Position numbers and translations under genes: made by a program. 64,000 nucleotides of DNA, from NCBI RefSeq assembly GCF_000154705.2, contig NZ_CM002917.1, positions 2,126,461-2,190,460 on the forward strand, written 5' to 3'. The stretch comes from Hoeflea phototrophica DFL-43 (lineage in GTDB: Bacteria > Pseudomonadota > Alphaproteobacteria > Rhizobiales > Rhizobiaceae). Of this stretch, positions 42,493-53,326 are shown one piece after another. Position 1 is the first letter of the stretch, and the number at the start of each line of letters is the position of its first letter. The notes beneath the pieces were generated by a model that did not search any database, was not told where the DNA came from, and was given only the letters and a program-made list of their open reading frames with translations.

Positions 42493-43527
42493 TCACCCCT
42501 TCTTCGGTGCGGGTGCATGGGCGGTGGAAACCGCCACCAGCGTCTCGAGAGCGGTCAGTGCCGCGCCGCTGTCAATCGCGTGTGCTGCCTGCTCAATACC
42601 CTCTTGCAGCGTTTCGGCCTTGCCTGCGACCACAAGCGCGCCTGCCGCATTCAAAAGCGAGATGTTGCGATAGGCGTTGATCTCGCCCTCGAGCACCTTC
42701 TTGAGTGCCTTGGCATTGTAGATGCCGTCGCCACCCTTGAGTGCGGCGAGATCGACGCGCTCGAGCCCCAGCTCCTCGGGCGTTGTTTCGAAACTGCGGA
42801 TACGGCCATTTTCGAGCGCGACCACCCGTGTTGGCCCTGTGGTTGTCATCTCGTCGAGTCCGTCACCATGCACCACCCAGACGGTTTCCGAGCCAAGATC
42901 CTTGAGCACCTCGGCAATCGGCTCGAGCCAGACCGGCGAAAACACCCCAAGCAGCTGTTTCGTCACGCCTGCCGGGTTGGACAAAGGGCCCAGCAAATTG
43001 AAGATCGTGCGGGTTCCAAGCTCCACCCGGCTTGGGCCCACATGCCGCATGGCTGAATGGTGTGCCGGTGCGAACATGAAGCCGACACCGGCCTCGCGGA
43101 TGCAGGCCGCAATTCCGTCCGGATCGAGCTCAAGGGATACGCCAAGTGCGGCGAGCGAATCTGCGGCACCGGATTTCGATGAGAGCGCACGATTGCCGTG
43201 CTTTGCGACCTTCAGGCCGGCGCCTGCGGCAATAAAGGCCGCGGCAGTTGACACATTGTAGGTGCCTGACGCGTCGCCGCCAGTTCCGACGATGTCGACG
43301 GCTCCCGCGGGCGCGCTGACCGGCAGCATCTTTTCGCGCATCACGCTGACCGCGCCATAGATCTCGTCCACGCTCTCGCCACGCACCCGCAGAGCCATCA
43401 GGAAACCGCCGATCTGCGCTGGTGTCGCGTCGCCCGACATCATCACGCCGAACGCCTTGCGGGCATCCTCGCGGTTCAGCGGTTCGCCCGCGGCAACCTT
43501 GGCGATGAAGGATTTCAGATCAGCCAT
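42493..43527 (-). CDS. trpD: Anthranilate phosphoribosyltransferase TrpD
   Basis: A 344-residue enzyme transferring phosphoribose to anthranilate. The PRPP motif [38 protein letters not shown] and [11 protein letters not shown] are diagnostic. ATG at 43527 begins [12 protein letters not shown]; the longer upstream frame has no family similarity. It heads trpD-trpC-moaC-moeA, 43 bp downstream of ppiD. Confidence 0.95.
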   Translation of the reverse strand: MADLKSFIAKVAAGEPLNREDARKAFGVMMSGDATPAQIGGFLMALRVRGESVDEIYGAVSVMREKMLPVSAPAGAVDIVGTGGDASGTYNVSTAAAFIAAGAGLKVAKHGNRALSSKSGAADSLAALGVSLELDPDGIAACIREAGVGFMFAPAHHSAMRHVGPSRVELGTRTIFNLLGPLSNPAGVTKQLLGVFSPVWLEPIAEVLKDLGSETVWVVHGDGLDEMTTTGPTRVVALENGRIRSFETTPEELGLERVDLAALKGGDGIYNAKALKKVLEGEINAYRNISLLNAAGALVVAGKAETLQEGIEQAAHAIDSGAALTALETLVAVSTAHAPAPKKG

Positions 43528-43570
43528 GTACGCCGGCTCCCCCTGTCTCGCGGCAACGCCCGCATTCCTC

Positions 43571-45460
43571 TTAAAAGGCCAGTGCCCGCTCGGCCAGTTC
43601 CCGATTGACCGAGACGCCGTATTCGGCCTGAAGTTGCGCCACCACCTGGTCGAGAATGTCGTCCGCGATCTGCTGGGAGATCTGGTCGCGCTGTTCCTGG
43701 CTAACCGAATCCGCTGTGGTCCCGGATGCATCATTGACTGAGGTGACCTGGATCAGGATTTTGTTGTCTCCCGAAGTGTCATTGGCCACCGTCACCAGAC
43801 CCTGCGGGCCCGAAAACGCTGCGGCGACCGCTGCTTCGCCGAACACCGGGTCCGTATCGGTCCGGTTAAGTGAGAACTTGGTTTCCACCGCGATCGACAG
43901 TTCCGCGGCGATGGCGGACAGGTCTGCGCCCCTTTCGAGCCGTTCCTGAAGCGCCGTCGCTTTGGCGCCCAATGCTTCAAGCTCCTGCTCGCTGCTCCAG
44001 TCGGCAACAACCTGCTCGCGGACTTCATCGAGGGTGCGGTCCCGTGCCGGTGTCACATCTTCGACCTCGAACCAGACGAAACCTTCAACGCCAAGGCTGA
44101 TCGGCGGGGCTTCAACACCTGGTTCCGTCTCAAAGACATCGCGTAGCAATTGTTGTGATTGCGGCAACTCGGAAAGCACTGTGCCATCCGGTGTCTGTCC
44201 GCTGCGGTCGGCCGCTTCAATGGTGACGGGCGTGAGTTTTTGCTGTGTTGCAGCCTCCATCAAGGTCATGCCGCCGGCGCGGGCATCCTCATAGGCGTCA
44301 TGCACGTCAAGAAGAACCTGTGCGGCTTCCGCCAGCGCCAGTTCGTCGCGGATCTCGGTTTGCACCTCTTCGAAGCTCCGGGAGGATTCGGGTGTAATTT
44401 CGGCGACCCGCAGAATCACCGGGCCGAACTGACCGTCAACAACCGGAGAAACGCCGCCCGCGTCAGTGATTGCGAAAGCGGCATCGGCCAGAGACTGGTC
44501 CGGCACTGTTTCCTCGGTGAAACTGCCCAGCCGCACATCAGCGGCGGTGCGTCCCTGATCAGTGATCAGCGTGTCGAAACTCTTGCCCGAGGCAAGTTCC
44601 GCCTCAGCTGCTTCGGCCGCCTCGCGATCAGCAAACACCAGCTGATCGATGGTCCGGGTTTCCGCCGTGGTGTAACGGTTCTTGCGCGCCTCGTAATCCG
44701 CCCGCGCCATCTCGTCACTGATCGCAGCGGGATCGGCGATGTCTTCGCTTTCAAGCTTCACATAGGTGAACTTGCGATACTCAGGCGCTGCATATCGGGT
44801 TTTGTTGCTCTCGAAGAAGGCACTCAATTCATCGTCGGAGGGTGCTGGGACCGGATCGATGTTGGCTTTCGTCAGCAGCAGATAATTCACATCACGGGTC
44901 TCGGCTTCATACTGAGCCAGGGCAGATATCATCGCGTCGGGCGCATCAAAACCTTCCGCGACCGCTTCGACGATCTGTGTGCGCACTGCCACCTGGCTGC
45001 GGCTGCGGATATAGTCTTCCTCACTCATGCCGACGGAGTTCAACACGCGACGGAAGATTGAGCGGTCGAAGCGGCTGTTGAAATCATGAAAAGCTGCATC
45101 CTGGGCAATCAAGGCAGCAAGCCGGCTGTCGGACAGGCCGAGATTCATCTCGCGCGCCTGCTCATCGAGCAGCGCACCGGCGATCAGTTGTGAATAAACC
45201 TGATTTTCGATGCCGAAGGCGCGTGCCTGTTCCTGGGTCAGACGGGTGCCGAGCTGTTGGCCGACAGCCGCCATTTGGCGGTCATAGGCGAGACGGAACT
45301 CGTTGGGAGACACTTCAGTGTCACCCACCGTGACAACCGCGCTGCCGCCAGCATTCAGGATTGACCCCGAGATGCCCCAGACCGCGAACGAGGCGACCAG
45401 CAGAACGAGGAGAAATTGGGCGACCCAGCTTTTGGCGCCCTTGCGCAATGTATCAAGCAT
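43571..45460 (-). CDS. ppiD: Periplasmic folding chaperone/peptidyl-prolyl isomerase PpiD-like (SurA_N)
   Basis: A 629-residue inner-membrane-anchored protein. One N-terminal helix ([19 protein letters not shown], about residues 13-31) is followed by a large periplasmic SurA-like N domain ([35 protein letters not shown]) and a parvulin-like domain around residues 270-380 ([20 protein letters not shown]). It assists folding of outer-membrane proteins. A GCAGGAG site precedes ATG 45460. It sits upstream of trpD as in other rhizobia. Confidence 0.92.
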   Translation of the reverse strand: MLDTLRKGAKSWVAQFLLVLLVASFAVWGISGSILNAGGSAVVTVGDTEVSPNEFRLAYDRQMAAVGQQLGTRLTQEQARAFGIENQVYSQLIAGALLDEQAREMNLGLSDSRLAALIAQDAAFHDFNSRFDRSIFRRVLNSVGMSEEDYIRSRSQVAVRTQIVEAVAEGFDAPDAMISALAQYEAETRDVNYLLLTKANIDPVPAPSDDELSAFFESNKTRYAAPEYRKFTYVKLESEDIADPAAISDEMARADYEARKNRYTTAETRTIDQLVFADREAAEAAEAELASGKSFDTLITDQGRTAADVRLGSFTEETVPDQSLADAAFAITDAGGVSPVVDGQFGPVILRVAEITPESSRSFEEVQTEIRDELALAEAAQVLLDVHDAYEDARAGGMTLMEAATQQKLTPVTIEAADRSGQTPDGTVLSELPQSQQLLRDVFETEPGVEAPPISLGVEGFVWFEVEDVTPARDRTLDEVREQVVADWSSEQELEALGAKATALQERLERGADLSAIAAELSIAVETKFSLNRTDTDPVFGEAAVAAAFSGPQGLVTVANDTSGDNKILIQVTSVNDASGTTADSVSQEQRDQISQQIADDILDQVVAQLQAEYGVSVNRELAERALAF

Positions 45461-45789
45461 CGAAGCTCCTGCATCGAGATATCCGCGGTCCCGAACGCGT
45501 TCGAAGACGCGCACGAAACCTGTCAAAGTCCCTTTAGACGAAAGCTTTGGCGAAATGAAGGGCAGGGGCGTAGAATAGACACGATCGAAAAAGCAGATCC
45601 GCGGCTGAGAAGCCGTCTCGGAGTTCAGATGGCGGTTGCTGAACGATTGGCACCCCGCTCAGACCAAAAGCGGCTGCGCTATGGTCGGCATGCGTGGTCA
45701 AACACCGCTCAGTTTTCGTTGAATTCATTCTCTGAGAAGGCACCACCAGGCCGCCAACATCGGGTACGGCCCAATTGTCGATGCGGCTT
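45461..45789. other. 329-bp gap upstream of ppiD
   Basis: Only short unsupported frames are present. It should hold the ppiD promoter, but I cannot point to a clear -35/-10 pair or hairpin. Confidence 0.5.
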
Positions 45790-46254
45790 TCAGGAAAAGC
45801 TGAATATGTCGCCGATGTTTTCGATAATCGCCACCAGCAAGACGACGCCAGCTATCAGCAGGGCGACCCACCACAAAAAGTGAAACACGATTGCTGCAAT
45901 GCCCAGTCCGGCGCCATATGTGTAGAAGCGCTTGTTTTCGCGCAAAACGCCAGAGACCAGGGACAGCACGATTGCGATGACACCAAGTATGGGGGCGGCG
46001 AATGACACATAGGTCCACACCGAAACGGGGGCAGGCGCAGGTGCTTCATTCGCCAAGCCAAAAAACGACCGCCATGCCGATCGTTTGATCTCTCCGGCGA
46101 TCTCACCGATTTGCACAGCGGCGGACGGCTTCGCTTCAAAAGACGGCCCTGCCATCTGGGCAAAGACAAGAATTAGGGCGGCCGCTCCGGCAATGACTGC
46201 CCAAAACCCCCATTGCCGTAGAATAACAGGCTTGTCGAATATCTGATTTTCCAT
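45790..46254 (-). CDS. Conserved hypothetical inner-membrane protein
   Basis: A 154-residue protein with three strong hydrophobic segments: about residues 16-36 (WGFWAVIAGAAALILVFAQ), 83-104 (FAAPILGVIAIVLSLVSGV) and 118-146. A Pro/Ala-rich loop (EAPAPAPVSVW) lies between the first two. I do not recognise a named family. It is divergent from tpiA and stands alone. Confidence 0.7.
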   Translation of the reverse strand: MENQIFDKPVILRQWGFWAVIAGAAALILVFAQMAGPSFEAKPSAAVQIGEIAGEIKRSAWRSFFGLANEAPAPAPVSVWTYVSFAAPILGVIAIVLSLVSGVLRENKRFYTYGAGLGIAAIVFHFLWWVALLIAGVVLLVAIIENIGDIFSFS

Positions 46255-46503
46255 AGGTGCAGCTTGCCACGAAGAAATCTAGGGAGCGTTAAGCCATTAA
46301 TTAAAAGCCATCAAATCGTATGGGTTTGCATGTCGGGTCTGTTTTGGTGTTCGACACCTGGAAGACAGGTTCGGCAGAGTTGTTGTAAGACAGATCTGAT
46401 TTGCGAGCCGAGTTCTGCCGTGTCCGCGTCGTTTGCAAAGTTTGCCCGGTCTGCTAAGGCCCGGTGCAGCACTATCTGATGAAATTTCGAACGGGGACGA
46501 CAG

Positions 46504-47274
46504 ATGACACCTGACATTCGCCCACTTGTGGCTGGTAACTGGAAAATGAACGGCACGCGTGAAAACCTTGATCAGATCAAGGCAATCGCTGATGGTCTGG
46601 GCCCGGATCTTACGGACAAGATCGACGCACTGATCTGTCCGCCGGCAACGCTTCTTTACGTGGCAACCGCAATCGCTGATGAAACGCCATTGGCAATAGG
46701 CGCGCAGGATTGCCACACCGAACAGTCCGGTGCATTCACCGGCGACATTTCAGCCCAGATGATCGCCGACTGCCTGGCGGGCTATGTGCTGGTTGGCCAT
46801 TCAGAGCGCCGCACGCTGCACAAAGAGAGCGATGCGACCATTCGCGCCAAGGCGGAAGCCGCCAAAGCTGGCGGGCTGGTCCGCGTCATCTGCATCGGCG
46901 AGACCGAGGCCGAGCGCAAATCCGGGGATACGCTGAAGGTTCTGGAAACCCAGCTTGCGGGTTCCGTGCCCGATGGCGCCACTGCAAAGGACACCGTCAT
47001 TGCCTATGAGCCGGTCTGGGCCATCGGCACGGGGCTGACACCGACTGTTGCGGATGTGGCCGAAGCCCATGCCTTTATCCGCGAGCAGATGAAAAGCCGT
47101 TTTGCCGGCGAAGGCGCTGCAATGCGGCTTCTCTATGGTGGCTCGGTCAAGCCGTCCAACGCTGCTGAACTCATGGCTGTGCCCCATGTCGATGGCGCAC
47201 TGATTGGCGGGGCAAGCTTGAAAGCGTCGGACTTCCTCGCCATTTGTAAGGCGTGTCGCAGCCTGTTTGGGTGA
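46504..47274 (+). CDS. tpiA: Triosephosphate isomerase
   Basis: A 256-residue TIM-barrel glycolytic enzyme interconverting DHAP and GAP. The substrate Lys is in AGNWKMNG, the catalytic His in VLVGHSERR and the catalytic Glu in [22 protein letters not shown] closes the phosphate site. GGGACGACAG precedes the ATG. It is followed by secG and pyrG. Confidence 0.96.
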   Translation: MTPDIRPLVAGNWKMNGTRENLDQIKAIADGLGPDLTDKIDALICPPATLLYVATAIADETPLAIGAQDCHTEQSGAFTGDISAQMIADCLAGYVLVGHSERRTLHKESDATIRAKAEAAKAGGLVRVICIGETEAERKSGDTLKVLETQLAGSVPDGATAKDTVIAYEPVWAIGTGLTPTVADVAEAHAFIREQMKSRFAGEGAAMRLLYGGSVKPSNAAELMAVPHVDGALIGGASLKASDFLAICKACRSLFG

Positions 47275-47403
47275 TCCGGCGCAGGTTTTGGCTGGTCCGC
47301 ATATGGAGTTGCGGCCACCCGGGACTTGGAAAGACGGCGTTGCTCGTGTAAAGAGCCGCAAAACCGACGATGATTGCGCCCACAGCGGGCAGGAAAGAAC
47401 CCT

Positions 47404-47793
47404 ATGCAAACCGTATTGATTGTCATTCATCTCATGATCGTGCTGGCGCTTGTCGGCATCGTGCTGGTTCAGCGCTCGGAAGGCGGCGGTCTGGGGATCG
47501 GCGGCGGTTCCGGCTTCATGTCGGCGCGAGGCGCTGCCAATGCGCTGACCCGCACCACCGGGATTTTGGCGGCTGCCTTCTTTGTCACGTCGTTGGCACT
47601 TGGTATTCTGGCACGCTATGGCGACAGCCCGACCGACATCATCGACCAAATCTCTGTCCCGACTCAGGGCACCGGCTCAGGTGTTCTCGACCAGCTTGGT
47701 GGCGCGCCAACCCCGGCAGCTCCAGCGCAAGGGGCAGCAGGAGATATCCCGGCAGCACCAGCCGCACCGTCGGATGTGCCGTCTGGCCAGTAA
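47404..47793 (+). CDS. secG: Preprotein translocase subunit SecG
   Basis: A 129-residue membrane protein with two helices (VLIVIHLMIVLALVGIVLVQ and ILAAAFFVTSLALGIL) joined by the typical QRSEGGGLGIGGGSGFMSARGAANALTR loop. A C-terminal Pro/Ala-rich tail is common in rhizobial SecG. It supports SecYE-mediated export. ATG 47404 chosen for GGAAAG upstream. A terminator hairpin follows. Confidence 0.94.
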   Translation: MQTVLIVIHLMIVLALVGIVLVQRSEGGGLGIGGGSGFMSARGAANALTRTTGILAAAFFVTSLALGILARYGDSPTDIIDQISVPTQGTGSGVLDQLGGAPTPAAPAQGAAGDIPAAPAAPSDVPSGQ

Positions 47794-47824
47794 GGCTTCC
47801 TAACTCAGCAACAAGATTTCTTTC

Positions 47825-47869
47825 GCCGGCCCGCGCCAGATATGATCTGACCCGGGTCGGCTTTCTTTT
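47825..47869 (+). terminator. Rho-independent terminator after secG
   Basis: GCCGGCCCG (47825-47833) pairs with CGGGTCGGC (47853-47861), with an inner CAGAT/ATCTG stem, followed at once by TTTCTTTT. It ends the tpiA-secG unit before pyrG. Confidence 0.75.
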
Positions 47870-47941
47870 GTGAGCTGCATTGCGTTATGCACCGAAAAAT
47901 CGGCCTGATGTTTTTTTGGGGTGGCGGAATCACAGAACTGA

Positions 47942-49597
<1,656 letters not shown>

Positions 49598-50024
49598 TCA
49601 GCCGCGGCCGGGATTGCGGTGCCGCGGGCAATTCCATCATGGGTGTAGAGTTAATCAAAGGACGGCCAGCGTGTTCTCGCGGCAGCTGCGTGACGTCAAT
49701 CTACAGCCCGACCCCGTTCTATAGATAACGGCAGTCGCGTCCGGGGATGCTTTTGGCAGATGGGCGGGGATACGTCCAGAGCAGGGCGATGGTGCCCGCG
49801 CCGCAAGGCTGCATGCCGTCGGCAAGCAGCTTCGACGGAAAACTGAATCCCGACCTCATCACTCTGTGCAAACAACCTGATGGCGCCGCCTTTGGCCTGC
49901 GTGTTCGCCGCTAGGGGGAAACATGCTATCCTTGACACTCTTGTGGTGTGGCACGGCTGCGAGCCTTGGCGATGGCGGTTGGCGCGGGCCACCATTCGCG
50001 CGCGAACATGAGGAGGAGCAGACC
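49598..50024. other. 427-bp gap after pyrG
   Basis: A hairpin directly after the pyrG stop (CCGCGGC 49602-49608 with GCCGCGG 49621-49627, no T-run) may end transcription. The rest holds no gene I can support; the end carries the ribosome-binding site of the next small gene. Confidence 0.5.
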
Positions 50025-50435
50025 ATGCGACATCGATACACAGTTCTTGCAACCATAGCTGCGGGCATTCTGGCTGCGCCGGGCGCAACACCGGCCCATG
50101 CCACGCAATCGATCAGCTGCACTGACATGAAATTCGACTCCAATGTCGACATCCTTCTGGGTGCTGGCCCGGTTCCCAATGTCCTCAGGGTCTTGATCGG
50201 GATTGGAGAACGGGACCTGACAACTGAACCGAGCTTGCCGGGGGAGCAGGTGGTGATTGCACAATCCTTTGATGATGGTGAGCTTTTTCGCATTGATCTG
50301 GTGGATCCGCAGGCGACCAAGCGGATCGCCGCCATCAGGTTGCTTCGCGGTGAGCACGACAGCGCTCCATTGCAGATCGGCTTTGTGCAGATCGAGGACG
50401 AGCCACCGGTCGGAATCTCCTGCGTCGGCCCCTGA
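50025..50435 (+). CDS. Secreted hypothetical protein
   Basis: A 136-residue protein with a signal peptide (VLATIAAGILAAPGATPAHA, cleavage near AHA-TQSIS) and AGGAGGAG before the ATG. The mature part has two Cys (SISCTDM and GISCVGP at the extreme end), which may form a disulfide, and a beta-rich pattern. Unknown function; not similar to a family I can name. Convergent with the carboxypeptidase gene. Confidence 0.65.
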   Translation: MRHRYTVLATIAAGILAAPGATPAHATQSISCTDMKFDSNVDILLGAGPVPNVLRVLIGIGERDLTTEPSLPGEQVVIAQSFDDGELFRIDLVDPQATKRIAAIRLLRGEHDSAPLQIGFVQIEDEPPVGISCVGP

Positions 50436-50498
50436 TCTGTCTGCCCAGGCAGAACGGTCAATCAACGGCTCTGCCGGGAGGAGAGTTCGAAGCTGAAG

Positions 50499-51368
50499 CT
50501 ATTTGGCGCGCTTGATGTAAGCGGACATCAGCTGGGTCATTCGTGCATCGCGAATGCTGGCCTTGTCCTCACCCATCACCACGCCGACGACCGATTTGCC
50601 CTGGTGCCGTACCGACGTTGCCAGGTTGAAGCCCGAGGCGCGGGTGTAACCTGTCTTGAGCCCGTCAGCGCCCGGGATCATCTTCATCGCCTTGTTGTGG
50701 CCCTTGATCGTGCGGCCTGCAACAGTCACCTCGGTCTGTCCGAAATAGCTGTAATGATGCGGGAAATTCCGTCTCAGCGCGATCGACAGCCGCGCCATGT
50801 CGGTCGCGGTTGAAACCTGATCCGGATCGGGCAGGCCTGAGGCATTCTTGAAGGTCGTGCGGCTCATGCCGAGTGTCCGCGCCTTGGCTGTCATCATGTC
50901 GGCGAACCGCGCCTCCGAGCCGCCGCCGAGGAATTCACCCACGGCCGTGGCCACGTCATTGGCTGACTTGACCACAAGCACCCGGATGGCGGTGTCAACG
51001 GGGATCGATTGGCCGGCCTTCAGGCCCAGCTTCGAGGGAGGGCGGCGTGCGGCATTGCGGCTGATCGGAATTGGTGTGTCGCGGCTGATGCGGCCCTGAT
51101 CCATCGCCTCGAACAGCATGTAGACCGTCATCATCTTGGTCAGCGAGGCGGGATAGCGCAGCTCATTGACATTGGCGCCATAGAGCATCTTGCCGGACTT
51201 CTCGTCGACCACGATTGCGGCATATTTGGCGGTCGTAGGCGCAACCGAATAGACGGCTTCATCGATCGACCCGCCAGACGAGGCGCAGGCAGACACAAAA
51301 GCCGCTACCAAAAAAATGGATATCGACAATTTGCAGCGATTCCACGCGCCCGCAACCAGCCCGATCAA
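50499..51368 (-). CDS. Lipoprotein-type D-alanyl-D-alanine carboxypeptidase (peptidase S11)
   Basis: A 289-residue penicillin-binding carboxypeptidase. All three motifs are present: S75-L-T-K78, S135-A-N137 and K238-T-G240. A lipobox V25-S-A-C28 follows a hydrophobic signal, so the protein is probably lipid-anchored. It ends shortly after the transpeptidase fold; the C-terminal beta domain and amphipathic anchor of PBP5 are missing. It trims peptidoglycan pentapeptides. Stands alone. Confidence 0.92.
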   Translation of the reverse strand: MIGLVAGAWNRCKLSISIFLVAAFVSACASSGGSIDEAVYSVAPTTAKYAAIVVDEKSGKMLYGANVNELRYPASLTKMMTVYMLFEAMDQGRISRDTPIPISRNAARRPPSKLGLKAGQSIPVDTAIRVLVVKSANDVATAVGEFLGGGSEARFADMMTAKARTLGMSRTTFKNASGLPDPDQVSTATDMARLSIALRRNFPHHYSYFGQTEVTVAGRTIKGHNKAMKMIPGADGLKTGYTRASGFNLATSVRHQGKSVVGVVMGEDKASIRDARMTQLMSAYIKRAK

Positions 51369-51502
51369 AGGTCAACTCCCTTTCAGCCCCGGCCAATGGA
51401 TAGCGCTTGAGCGTGATTCCCGCAAGGGTAGGGCCGGAATACACCCGGTTGCGCGGCGATCGGCGATGCTGATATGGGAGGGCGGAACGGAGTGAGAAAC
51501 AG

Positions 51503-52396
51503 ATGACATCCCCGCGAACCCCGCGACCGCTCGACCATCTGGTTTTGCCGGTTGAGGATCTTGAGACAACCCGTGCCCGCCATGCGGCGCTCGGCTTTAC
51601 CGTTGCCGCGGATGCGCGTCATCCCTTTGGCACCGAGAATGCCTGCGTCTTCTTCGCCGATGGCACCTATCTCGAACCCCTGGCGGTGGCCTCGCGTGAG
51701 GAATGCGAACAGGCGGCGCGCGCAGGCAATGTCTTCGTCGCCCGTGACCAGGCCCACCGCTTCCGGCTGGGCGACACCGGTTTTTCCGCATTGGTGGTCG
51801 GATCGGGCGACGCCGACGGCGATCATGCCCGTTTCCAGGAGCTGGGCATGTCTGCCGGCGATTTGCTGGGCTTTTCGCGGCCGATGAAGTTTCCTGATGG
51901 CTCGGAGCAAACAGCAAGCTTCAAGCTCGCCTTTGCGGCCGATTTGCGTGCGCCCGATTTCTTCGGTTTCGCCGTTGAGCGCATCAATGTGCCCGCTGCC
52001 GACCGCTCGGCCCTGACCGCCCATGCGAATGGCGTTGCCGGCATTTCGGAAGTGTATCTGTCCGAACCCAACCCGACCGATTTTCAGTATTTCATCCAGG
52101 AGCTCTGCGACAACCGTGAGGTCGATGCCAACTCCTTCGGCATGACCATCGAGCTTGATGGCGCAGCAGTCACAGTGCTCAACCGTGCCGGACTCGAAGC
52201 CTTTCTCGGCCTGGTTGACACAAGCCGCGAGCGCGGCCTTCTTGGCCGGGCGCTGGCATTCAGAGTGCGCGATATGGTCGTCCTGGCCGAACTGTTGCAG
52301 AAGAACGGCGTGAGCGCCCGCGAAGTGGGGTCGCGCCTGCTGGTTGATCCCGCGCCAGGCCAGGGTGCGATCTATTGCTTTGAGGAAATACGATGA
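51503..52396 (+). CDS. VOC/glyoxalase-like domain protein
   Basis: A 297-residue protein. PRPLDHLVLPVEDLETTRARHAALGF is the opening of a glyoxalase-like fold, and a second related half begins near residue 150 (FFGFAVERINVP). Metal-ligand pattern is partial (H12 and late Glu), so activity is uncertain. Its stop overlaps the kdsA start (ATGA), suggesting co-expression, a placement seen in rhizobia. Confidence 0.8.
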   Translation: MTSPRTPRPLDHLVLPVEDLETTRARHAALGFTVAADARHPFGTENACVFFADGTYLEPLAVASREECEQAARAGNVFVARDQAHRFRLGDTGFSALVVGSGDADGDHARFQELGMSAGDLLGFSRPMKFPDGSEQTASFKLAFAADLRAPDFFGFAVERINVPAADRSALTAHANGVAGISEVYLSEPNPTDFQYFIQELCDNREVDANSFGMTIELDGAAVTVLNRAGLEAFLGLVDTSRERGLLGRALAFRVRDMVVLAELLQKNGVSAREVGSRLLVDPAPGQGAIYCFEEIR

Positions 52397-53235
52397 GTGA
52401 AGCCAACTCCACCGTAACAGTCGGCGATGCGGTTTTCGACAACACCAGGCCGCTGACGCTGATTGCAGGGCCGTGCCAGTTCGAATCCCGGGATCATGCT
52501 TTTGACATGGCCGGAGCGCTGAAGGAATTGTGCGCAGGCCTGGGCATCGGGCTTGTCTACAAATCGAGCTATGACAAGGCCAACCGCACATCGCTGTCGA
52601 GCACACGCGGCGCCGGGCTGGATGCTGCAATGCCCGTGTTTGATGATCTGCGCCAGCAACTCGGCCTGCCGGTGCTCACCGATATCCACACCGAAGAGCA
52701 TTGCGCCATCGTTGCCCCCCATGTCGATGTGCTTCAGATCCCGGCGTTCCTGTGCCGGCAGACCGATCTGCTGGTGGCTGCGGCAAAGACTGGCAAGGTG
52801 ATCAATGTCAAGAAGGGCCAGTTTCTGGCGCCCTGGGACATGAAGAACGTGCTCGGCAAGATCACAGGCTCGGGCAACGCGAACGTGCTGCTGACCGAGC
52901 GCGGCGCCTCGTTTGGCTACAACACGCTGGTTTCCGACATGCGGGCGCTGCCGATTATGGCAGATATGGGCGCGCCGGTGATTTTCGACGCCACGCACTC
53001 GGTGCAACAGCCAGGCGGACAGGGAGCCACCTCGGGCGGTGAACGCCGGTTTGTCGAGACACTCTCGCGCGCCGCCGTCGCAGTTGGCATTGCCGGAGTC
53101 TTCATCGAGACCCATCAGGATCCGGACAACTCTACATCCTCCGATGGTCCCAACATGATCCCGCTCAAGGATCTGCCAAGGTTGCTTGAGACCTTGATGG
53201 CATTTGATTCGGTGGCCAAACGCGGCGCTGCCTGA
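52393..53235 (+). CDS. kdsA: 3-deoxy-8-phosphooctulonate synthase KdsA
   Basis: A 280-residue enzyme joining PEP and arabinose 5-phosphate to KDO 8-phosphate for lipopolysaccharide. LIAGPCQFESRDHAFDMA, YKSSYDKANRTS, FLCRQTDLL, KKGQFLAPWDM and FDATHSVQQPGG are diagnostic. It is translationally coupled to the VOC gene and ends at a strong terminator. Confidence 0.96.
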   Translation: MSEANSTVTVGDAVFDNTRPLTLIAGPCQFESRDHAFDMAGALKELCAGLGIGLVYKSSYDKANRTSLSSTRGAGLDAAMPVFDDLRQQLGLPVLTDIHTEEHCAIVAPHVDVLQIPAFLCRQTDLLVAAAKTGKVINVKKGQFLAPWDMKNVLGKITGSGNANVLLTERGASFGYNTLVSDMRALPIMADMGAPVIFDATHSVQQPGGQGATSGGERRFVETLSRAAVAVGIAGVFIETHQDPDNSTSSDGPNMIPLKDLPRLLETLMAFDSVAKRGAA

Positions 53236-53270
53236 GTTTCAGACTGGAACCGGTTTGTTTGGCAGAAACA

Positions 53271-53307
53271 AAAAGGGCCGCCGGACAAATGCCGGCGGCC
53301 CTTTTTT
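53271..53307. terminator. Strong bidirectional rho-independent terminator
   Basis: GGGCCGCCGG (53275-53284) pairs perfectly with CCGGCGGCCC (53292-53301) and is flanked by A-run and T6. It lies between the convergent kdsA and chemoreceptor genes and serves both. Confidence 0.9.
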
Positions 53308-53326
53308 CAGCATGTTGCGAATACGC

